Shown: positions 5,615 to 10,625 of the stretch, one piece after another | Numbering within the stretch: position 1 is the first letter of the stretch | How the letters are laid out: each line of letters begins with the position of its first letter | Source of the DNA: Acidimicrobiaceae bacterium | Lineage (GTDB): Bacteria; Actinomycetota; Acidimicrobiia; Acidimicrobiales; RAAP-2 | DNA: 10,625 bases | Direction of reading: 5' to 3' | Assembly (NCBI GenBank): GCA_003133005.1 | Contig: PKZI01000184.1 | Span: 1,340-11,964, forward strand | The notes under the pieces: model-generated | Seen by the model: only the letters and a program-made list of their open reading frames with translations | What the model was told of the DNA's origin: nothing | The model's database searches: none | Program-made: the position numbers and the translations under genes

Positions 5615-6826
5615 ATGGCAAGTGAACCGAGTGGTGAGGATCAGATAGTTGTTTACGGCGCGAGCTGGTGCCCGGACTGTCGCCGATCCAAACAGTTTCT
5701 CTCGTCGCATCGTGTTCCCTTTAAGTGGGTAGACCTCGAAGAACATCCCGAGGCCGTGAACGAAGTCGAATCACGAAATGACGGAAAGCTGATCATCCCC
5801 ACAATTCTTTTTCCCGATGGATCGTTCGTCACTGAGCCCACGAACGACGAATTGGCTGATTGTGTGGGACTCGTTCGAGAGGCAATGAGTACCGAGTACG
5901 ACCTCGTCATCATTGGCGCTGGCCCGACGGGCCTCACGACCGCGATCTATGCGGCGCGTGAGAACGCGAAGGTGCTCGTCGTCGAGAAGTCTGCTCCGGG
6001 GGGCCAGGCGGGCGTCACCGAACGTTTCGACAATTACCCGGGTTTCCCCGACGGCGTCTCGGGCATTGAGCTCGCGGACCGCATCGTGCGCCAAGCGCAG
6101 CGTTACGGCGTCGAGATTCTTCCGGCGGTTGCGGTGAGGGGGATTAACCGAGAAGAGCCGTTCATCCGTGTCGAACTATCAACGGGCGCATCGGTGATGG
6201 CGCGATCAGTTCTGGTGGCGACAGGTTCGACCTATCGACGCACTGACGCCGAGGGCGAAGCCGATTTGATTGGAGCGGGTATCCACTTTTGTGCGACCTG
6301 TGATGGCCCGTTTTATAAAGGTGCGCGCGACGTCACGATTATCGGCGGAGGGAACAGTGGACTCGAGGAAGGTCTCTTTCTTACGCAGTTCGCGGACCAC
6401 GTCACGGTGCTTCAGGCGATGTCGATGCTCACTGCGAGCAAATTGCTCCAGGACAAGGTATATAGCCACCCTCGAATGACCGTGTGGCTGAACGCGAAAG
6501 TGCAGTCATTTCAACCCAATGAAGAAGGCAAGCTCGCTTCAGTGATCGTAGAGCGAGACGGTGAGGAAATCACTCACGAGACGTCAGGGGCATTCGTGTT
6601 CATCGGGCTCGATCCGAATACTGATTTCGTCAAGGGCATACTCGATGTTGACCAACGAGGTTTCCTCACGACGGATCACATGTTCATTACCAATATCGAA
6701 GGCGTCTTTGCGGCGGGCGACGTGCGCGCCGGATCGACCAAACAGATTGCGTCGGCCGTTGGTGAAGGTGCAGCAGCGGCCATCCAGATTCGCTACTACT
6801 TGGACGCCCTGGCGGCGAAGGTCTAG
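5615..6826 (+). CDS. Glutaredoxin/mycoredoxin-like domain fused to a TrxR/AhpF-type flavoprotein
   Basis: Predicted cytoplasmic disulfide reductase, 403 residues. Residues 9-90 are a glutaredoxin-like domain with GASWCPDCRRS (Cys19, Cys22) and a cis-proline loop IIPTILFPDGS. Residues 95-400 are a thioredoxin-reductase fold: FAD site GAGPTG (101-106), PGGQAG (128-133), redox pair CATC (Cys226, Cys229), nucleotide site GGGNSGLEEG (244-253), and GVFAAGDVRAGSTKQIASAVGEGA for FAD (363-386). The HRRxxxR motif that binds the NADPH phosphate in thioredoxin reductases is absent. Instead the strand reads VTVLQAMSML followed by LLQDKV, which resembles the NADH-using AhpF. The fusion suggests electrons pass from the flavin through CATC to CPDC and then to an unknown partner. 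A Met at residue 91 marks the domain junction, but the frame is continuous. The stop is 4 bases from that of the convergent gene. Confidence 0.93.
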   Translation: MASEPSGEDQIVVYGASWCPDCRRSKQFLSSHRVPFKWVDLEEHPEAVNEVESRNDGKLIIPTILFPDGSFVTEPTNDELADCVGLVREAMSTEYDLVIIGAGPTGLTTAIYAARENAKVLVVEKSAPGGQAGVTERFDNYPGFPDGVSGIELADRIVRQAQRYGVEILPAVAVRGINREEPFIRVELSTGASVMARSVLVATGSTYRRTDAEGEADLIGAGIHFCATCDGPFYKGARDVTIIGGGNSGLEEGLFLTQFADHVTVLQAMSMLTASKLLQDKVYSHPRMTVWLNAKVQSFQPNEEGKLASVIVERDGEEITHETSGAFVFIGLDPNTDFVKGILDVDQRGFLTTDHMFITNIEGVFAAGDVRAGSTKQIASAVGEGAAAAIQIRYYLDALAAKV

Positions 6827-6830
6827 TCCC

Positions 6831-7664
6831 TCAGTCGGACTTGGCGGTCTGCACGTCCGCACGTGGCACCGCAGTGAACCACGGTATCTGCGCTGACGTT
6901 GTCGTTTGGTACTGCGCGTACTCGGGGTAGCGTCCGAGCGAAAGTTTCTCGGTGAAGCTCGTGGAACCAAGGAAGAGAAGCGTCAAGAGAAGCGGGCCCG
7001 CAATGGTCCACTGGAGAAGTGATCCTGCGGCGACGGTCCCGAAGAGGAACAGAACCCACCACTGCGCCTGTTCGTAGAAGTAGTTCGGGTGGCGCGAATA
7101 GCGAAAGAGTCCGCTCTGCACGAAACGAACGGCGGGTTCGCGCCCCGCTTTCAGTTCGGCGCTCTTCCATTGTTGGAAATTCCATTGCTGCTGGTCCGCG
7201 ACAGTCTCTGCCACGACAAAGACGAGAAACGCTGCGGTCAGAAGCACGTCGAGCGGGTGTACGGGCGTCGATCGGTGGTCGTAGGCGGTCAGCGCTGGCA
7301 GCGTAATTAGGACGAGGAGGAAGTTCTGGTACAGCACGATGAAGAAGAAATTGAAGAGTTGGAATTGCCACTTGGGCATCGACGCACGAAGTGCTGGCCA
7401 CCGGTAATCCTCGACACCGCTGTATCCACCCTTGCGAGCGAAGTTAAACGTCAGTCTCACACCCCAAATGGTGACTAAGGCGGCCATGAGGTCGAGTCGG
7501 GCGCTGGCGAGGTGCGCGTATCCCGCGAAAATCCACACGTAGACCACCGGGACAATCGACCAACCTCGGTCCACCCACGACGTGTCGCCCGTGAGGAGCG
7601 ACGCGATCCACGCAAAGGCGCAAAAGACGCCCGCGACCACTACGACGAGAAGGAAGGGAGTCAT
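6831..7664 (-). CDS. DUF1295 family membrane enzyme (steroid 5-alpha-reductase-like)
   Basis: Integral membrane protein of 277 residues with about seven hydrophobic segments (near 3-24, 34-52, 58-75, 101-126, 138-156, 200-215 and 217-234). The hallmark segment GLFRYSRHPNYFYEQ (185-199) matches the C-terminal NADPH-binding region shared by DUF1295, steroid 5-alpha-reductases and isoprenylcysteine methyltransferases. An early SWVDRGWSI segment (29-37) and the WGVRLTFNFARKGGY stretch (67-81) are also typical of DUF1295. The substrate is unknown; a lipid or sterol-like enone reduction is plausible from the fold. The ATG at 7664 is preferred over a TTG at 7697 because it precedes the first hydrophobic helix directly and has TAAAGT seven bases upstream. 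The gene is convergent with the flavoprotein gene, four bases apart. Confidence 0.92.
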   Translation of the reverse strand: MTPFLLVVVVAGVFCAFAWIASLLTGDTSWVDRGWSIVPVVYVWIFAGYAHLASARLDLMAALVTIWGVRLTFNFARKGGYSGVEDYRWPALRASMPKWQFQLFNFFFIVLYQNFLLVLITLPALTAYDHRSTPVHPLDVLLTAAFLVFVVAETVADQQQWNFQQWKSAELKAGREPAVRFVQSGLFRYSRHPNYFYEQAQWWVLFLFGTVAAGSLLQWTIAGPLLLTLLFLGSTSFTEKLSLGRYPEYAQYQTTTSAQIPWFTAVPRADVQTAKSD

Positions 7665-7671
7665 CCGGACA

Positions 7672-7677
7672 ACTTTA
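7672..7677 (-). promoter_or_regulatory. -10 element TAAAGT for the leaderless DUF1295 gene
   Basis: On the minus strand TAAAGT ends seven bases before the ATG at 7664, one base longer than in the other cases but still compatible with transcription starting at the start codon. Confidence 0.5.
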
Positions 7678-7704
7678 CTCCGCGCATCGATGTTCAATTT
7701 CGCT

Positions 7705-7725
7705 GCGATTCCTAAGTTTTATCGC
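7705..7725. other. Inverted repeat beside the small ORF
   Basis: GCGAT-(11 bases)-ATCGC lies immediately after the stop codon of the possible small minus-strand ORF (7727-7945) and upstream of the DUF1295 promoter. It could be a weak terminator or an operator. There is no T-run on the minus strand. Confidence 0.2.
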
Positions 7726-7726
7726 T

Positions 7727-7945
7727 TTAATCAACGACATCACGTCGCCTGAGAATGTACATACATAGAGTGCAGGGTCCGAAGTCATCTCCGGTAAAGT
7801 CGTACGAAATCTGTTGGTTTTCTTGAATCGTGCGTGTCGCGGAGTTGAAACGACAGAATCCGATTTGTTGAGTGTTCACGTCGTACGTCAGGAGCCTTAG
7901 TGCGCAGGGCCGATCGTCAGTGCCGAGTGGTTGTCGCTGCACCAT
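7727..7945 (-). CDS. Possible small protein of 72 residues (doubtful)
   Basis: I do not recognise this protein and am unsure that it is expressed. The frame fills nearly all of the space between the DUF1295 gene and the start of the DUF2156 gene. Its composition is protein-like: few repeats, mixed aromatic and acidic residues, and four cysteines, including a CTLC pair near the C-terminus in GDDFGPCTLCMYI. Roughly 57% of its third codon positions are G or C, somewhat below the neighbours. Against it, no -10 element or ribosome binding site precedes the ATG, and the same frame stays open into the antisense of the DUF2156 gene. Its ATG and the DUF2156 ATG share the palindrome CATG, so the two starts overlap head to head. 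If not a gene, the stretch is a 280-base divergent promoter region (7665-7943). Confidence 0.3.
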   Translation of the reverse strand: MVQRQPLGTDDRPCALRLLTYDVNTQQIGFCRFNSATRTIQENQQISYDFTGDDFGPCTLCMYILRRRDVVD

Positions 7946-9005
7946 GACGAGACCAACGAAGGAATTCGACGCCTCGGTTCCCGAAAGGGCCGCACTCGTC
8001 GCCGAGGAACTCGCGACAGTGCTTGAAAAATTCGGAAGCGAAGCGGGTCAGTACAACGTGCTCGGACCAGATCCCTGGCAGGTCCTGTGGAACGACGACC
8101 GTAGCGGATTCGTCGGTTTTCTCGAGGGTCGCAAATGCTTGCTCGTGTGGCGTTCACCCGTGGGCCGACCCGACGAACAGGGAAAGCTGATGGTGCGATT
8201 ACTCATCTACGGCCTCAAAGTAAAAAAAGCGGTCTTCGCACTTGTGGTCAATGACGCCACTCGCGCCGTGGCCGAAGACCACGGGATGGTCTCTATTTGG
8301 ATGGGCAACGAGAGCTACTTGGATCTCAAGCACTGGTCACTGGAAGGTACTCGGCGACACAAGGTTCGCTGGGCGATGAACCAAGGTGCGCGAAACGGTC
8401 TCAGCTGGCGCGAAGCATTTCCCACCTCTGATAGCTCGGACCGCGAAGGTATCGCCCGCGTCGAAGTTCGTTGGAAAGCCGAGCGCTCAGAAAGGCGCAC
8501 GGATTCCTTTCTAAGGACGGCCTACGACGAGCTGGAAAGTTATCGGCGCTACTTTGTGTGCGAAAAATCAGGAGAGATCATTGCCTTCGTGGCGTGCACG
8601 CCCGTCAGCAAAAAGGGTTGGTATCTTCAAGACATTGTTCGCCTGCCCAGTGCGCCACGTGGCGCGCTCGAAGGGGCCATGTCACACGCCCTCGCCGCGT
8701 TTCAAAAAGAAGGCTACGACTTCGCCTCGAACGGCGCCCTTCCATTCTGGGAACCGGGCGAGATTTGGAGCGACCCGCATCAATTTGGTTTCATCGGCAA
8801 CGTGGTCGTTCGCTTTTTCAACCATCAGTACCGATTTCGAGCGATCAATCAGTTTCGATCAAAGTTCGCCCCTGATCGGGTTGAACCGGCCTTCGTTTTG
8901 CGCTCGCAACTCTTCATCACGCCGGGCGTCGCCCGGTCGCTGGTCAAGTTGTTGAAAAAACATCCGGGCACGAATGACGAAGGTCATTATTTCAATTCGA
9001 AGTGA
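7944..9005 (+). CDS. DUF2156 protein related to the MprF aminoacyl-phosphatidylglycerol synthase domain
   Basis: Cytoplasmic, 353 residues, with no membrane helices. It has the two-GNAT fold layout of the LPG_synthase_C domain that transfers aminoacyl groups from tRNA to lipids in MprF. Landmarks are the basic helix SLEGTRRHKVRWAMNQGARNG (132-152), the segment LQDIVRLPSAPRGALEGAM (228-246) and EGYDFASNGALPF (256-268), and the C-terminal FNHQYRFRAINQFRSKFAP (292-310). All match the positions expected for DUF2156. The membrane flippase half of MprF is missing, so this stand-alone form may act on a lipid, peptide or small molecule. The ATG at 7944 is the first reasonable start: the frame closes at 7869-7871, and GTG codons at 7872 and 7920 are possible but would add non-conserved residues. 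Neither a leaderless -10 nor a clear ribosome binding site is present, so a leader of unknown length is likely. Confidence 0.85.
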   Translation: MTRPTKEFDASVPERAALVAEELATVLEKFGSEAGQYNVLGPDPWQVLWNDDRSGFVGFLEGRKCLLVWRSPVGRPDEQGKLMVRLLIYGLKVKKAVFALVVNDATRAVAEDHGMVSIWMGNESYLDLKHWSLEGTRRHKVRWAMNQGARNGLSWREAFPTSDSSDREGIARVEVRWKAERSERRTDSFLRTAYDELESYRRYFVCEKSGEIIAFVACTPVSKKGWYLQDIVRLPSAPRGALEGAMSHALAAFQKEGYDFASNGALPFWEPGEIWSDPHQFGFIGNVVVRFFNHQYRFRAINQFRSKFAPDRVEPAFVLRSQLFITPGVARSLVKLLKKHPGTNDEGHYFNSK

Positions 9006-9050
9006 TGCGAGACGCAACGTCCTACAGAGCGACCGCGCAGGATAGTTTCG

Positions 9051-10484
9051 CTACACGCCGATCTCTTTGACGACGACCGCTATGAGTTGTTCGACGTCGT
9101 CGCGGGTAGCGAGCGGATTCATGAACGTGAACTTCAACGCGGCGCGTCCTCTAATGGTCGTACGACCCAAGACCATCTCGCCGCGCGCCAAGAGACGTTG
9201 TTGAATCGCGCGAAGCTCGTCGTCACTCGCTCCTTTAACTCTAAAGACGCACATCACCGACGCCGGTGGTGCGACGAGTTCGAGCGCGGGATGCGCGTCA
9301 ATCGCTGCACCAGCGAATGTGGTGAGGTCAACGAGATACTCGAGCATCGACGCCATGGACCTTCGCCCGAGCGTCGCCAGCGTCGCCACCACCTTGGCGG
9401 CATCGAACCGGCGCGAGGTGTCGAGCGAGCGTCCGACCAAATTCACCATTCCTTCCAGTTCATCGCCGCGGTCGAGGTAGCGCGACGTCACGCGAAGGAG
9501 GTCAAACAATCCCCCGTCACGAAGTACGAGTGCACTCGCGTTAAAGGGCTGCCACCAGAGTTTGTGAAAGTCAATGGTCACCGAGTCCGCGAGCTCGATC
9601 CCGCTGAGGCGCGGTCGAAGTTGATCTGAGAGCAAAAAGGCGCCCGCGACGGCGGCGTCAACGTGGAACCAGGCGCCATATCGCGCGGCGCGTTCGCCAA
9701 TATCTTTGAGCGGATCGACAACTCCCAAATCGGTGGTCCCCGCGGTGCCCACGAGAGCGATTGGCGTAAGGCCCTCGTGCGAGATTTTTTCCAGTGTCTC
9801 GTCGAGTGCGTCGATACTCATCGTGCCGCGTGGCTCGCTGGCAACGGCGAGTACCGCGTCGCGTCCGAGGCCAAGTTGGGCTGCGGCGCGTTGCACCGAG
9901 AAGTGCGCCTGATCGGAGCAGAGAATGCGCCACCCCGAGGCCTGCGCTGGGAGGCCCGTCTTGAGGACATCGACGTCGATTTTCTTCGCAGCTGACGAGC
10001 GAGCCAGTGTCAAACCCAGGAGATTCGAGGCGGTGCCACCCGAGGTCATGACGCCCGAGCCATCGTCGAGAAAGCCGACGAGTAGCGCAAGCCACTGCAT
10101 CAGATGAAGCTCGACCTCAGTGGCCGACGGCGCCTGGTCCCACGAATCCATTGACTGATTCGACGCTGCAACGGCGAGTTCGGTCACGACGCCGGGAACA
10201 AGCGTCGGCGGGTGCAAGTGAGCAACGGTCGCCGTGTCGCTGGGGACCACGGCGTGGGACCACACGGTTTGTCCGAGCTCGCGCAAGACGGTCGCAAGTT
10301 CCTGACCAGTCTCTGGACAGATCTCCATCGACCAGACCAGCTCGTGCAACTCGGTGGGTGTCAGATTTGAACGAGGTCCCGAGGGACGCTTCAGACTTTC
10401 GATGGCAAGTGCGGCCGCACTCGCGAGAGTGCTGAGACCCTGGTCGTCAATCGTGACGACGTAGTCTCGCCAATCGTGGCTCAA
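9051..10484 (-). CDS. ddc: PLP-dependent group II decarboxylase, probably L-2,4-diaminobutyrate decarboxylase
   Basis: Removes CO2 from a diamino acid, most likely L-2,4-diaminobutyrate to give 1,3-diaminopropane. The 477 residues carry all group II decarboxylase landmarks: AHLHPPTLVPGVV (88-100) and ASNQSMDSWDQAPSATEVE (107-125), which are characteristic of siderophore/diaminobutyrate-type enzymes; TSGGTASN (147-154); His194 stacking on the cofactor; TAGTTDLGVVDPL (247-259); HVDAAVAG with Asp276 contacting the pyridine nitrogen; and Lys308 in DFHKLWWQPF as the Schiff-base lysine. Lysine or ornithine as substrate (DesA-like) is the main alternative; the aminotransferase immediately upstream argues for diaminobutyrate. 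The start chosen is a TTG whose last two bases overlap the upstream TGA stop (TTGA), a termination-reinitiation arrangement. A longer frame to 10598 would begin with arginine-rich residues that are only the shadow of the upstream gene. Confidence 0.9.
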   Translation of the reverse strand: MSHDWRDYVVTIDDQGLSTLASAAALAIESLKRPSGPRSNLTPTELHELVWSMEICPETGQELATVLRELGQTVWSHAVVPSDTATVAHLHPPTLVPGVVTELAVAASNQSMDSWDQAPSATEVELHLMQWLALLVGFLDDGSGVMTSGGTASNLLGLTLARSSAAKKIDVDVLKTGLPAQASGWRILCSDQAHFSVQRAAAQLGLGRDAVLAVASEPRGTMSIDALDETLEKISHEGLTPIALVGTAGTTDLGVVDPLKDIGERAARYGAWFHVDAAVAGAFLLSDQLRPRLSGIELADSVTIDFHKLWWQPFNASALVLRDGGLFDLLRVTSRYLDRGDELEGMVNLVGRSLDTSRRFDAAKVVATLATLGRRSMASMLEYLVDLTTFAGAAIDAHPALELVAPPASVMCVFRVKGASDDELRAIQQRLLARGEMVLGRTTIRGRAALKFTFMNPLATRDDVEQLIAVVVKEIGV

Positions 10485-10625
10485 CGCGAGGTAGCGTACG
10501 CGACCGCGTCGTTGAGTCGGTCGAGACCTTCGTTCAATTCGTCCTCGTCGATAACGAGTGGCGTGAGTAGTTTCACCGTCGTGTCGCCGGCGCCACACGT
10601 TTCGACGATCAAGTGTCGGCGAAAA
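10481..10625 (-). CDS. dat: Diaminobutyrate-2-oxoglutarate aminotransferase, C-terminal 47 residues only
   Basis: The window edge cuts this gene, leaving its last 47 codons in the frame ending at TGA 10481-10483. The tail reads HLIVETCGAGDTTVKLLTPL followed by VIDEDELNEGLDRLNDAVAYA. This is the usual ending of class III PLP aminotransferases such as EctB, RhbA and Dat (ET-G--D-VVKLLPPL-I---L--GL-IL--A). Dat makes L-2,4-diaminobutyrate from aspartate semialdehyde and glutamate. Next to a diaminobutyrate-type decarboxylase that overlaps it by four bases, this identity is favoured over ornithine or 4-aminobutyrate aminotransferases, which share the fold. The 5' part and promoter lie outside the window. 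Confidence 0.78.
   Translation of the reverse strand, partial: FRRHLIVETCGAGDTTVKLLTPLVIDEDELNEGLDRLNDAVAYATSR

Noticed and set aside
9006..9050. Possible terminator TGCG-aga-CGCA between the DUF2156 and decarboxylase genes.
   Set aside because: Only a 4-bp stem and no T-tract; too weak to call.
9087..9629. 180-codon plus-strand open frame.
   Set aside because: Antisense to the C-terminal half of the decarboxylase, rich in Arg/Glu/His and with no recognisable domain.
10485..10598. N-terminal extension of the decarboxylase beginning MWRRRHDGETTH.
   Set aside because: It is the out-of-frame reading of the aminotransferase 3' end, and the arginine-rich sequence is unlike the enzyme family.
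1..10625. Mobile elements, CRISPR arrays, defence systems, tRNA or rRNA genes.
   Set aside because: No transposase or integrase motifs, no long direct or terminal repeats, no spaced repeat array and no tRNA cloverleaf were recognised by eye on either strand.

Overview
The window looks like a chromosomal segment from an actinobacterium with intermediate GC and strong GC preference at third codon positions. Three things point that way: a DipZ-type CcdA-thioredoxin fusion, an ECF sigma factor with a small soluble zinc-finger anti-sigma factor, and clear signs of leaderless transcription. A lineage such as Acidimicrobiia would fit, but the sequence does not prove it. No tRNA, rRNA, IS element, CRISPR array or prophage is visible. 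Genes are tightly packed and no gap exceeds 300 bases.

Layout: (1) 1-1340, minus: dipZ-like thiol-disulfide membrane protein, cut by the left edge. (2) 1607-3186, plus: six-helix membrane protein of unknown function, then an ECF sigma factor overlapping its zinc-binding anti-sigma factor. (3) 3191-5449, minus: trhO (tRNA U34 hydroxylation), a DinB-fold protein and an S51-like serine hydrolase, with the last two probably co-transcribed. (4) 5615-6826, plus, divergent from trhO: glutaredoxin-like domain fused to a TrxR/AhpF-type flavoprotein. (5) 6831-7664, minus: DUF1295 steroid-reductase-like membrane enzyme, with a doubtful small ORF beside it at 7727-7945. (6) 7944-9005, plus: DUF2156 protein related to the MprF aminoacyl-transferase domain. 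(7) 9051-10625, minus: diaminobutyrate aminotransferase (only its last 47 residues are present) followed by a diaminobutyrate-type PLP decarboxylase. This is a two-step route from aspartate semialdehyde to 1,3-diaminopropane, used for siderophores or polyamines.

How the genes work together: DipZ, the Grx-flavoprotein fusion, the rhodanese TrhO and the zinc-thiol anti-sigma factor are all thiol chemistry. A shared redox theme is possible, but the gene orientations show separate transcription units. The dat-ddc pair is the clearest metabolic module.

The most striking non-coding signal is a promoter pattern. Six of the eight genes that begin a transcription unit have TANNNT ending exactly 6 (once 7) bases before the start codon, the geometry expected when the mRNA begins at the start codon. 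Downstream genes use Shine-Dalgarno sequences or stop/start overlap instead. This pattern also settles several uncertain start codons.
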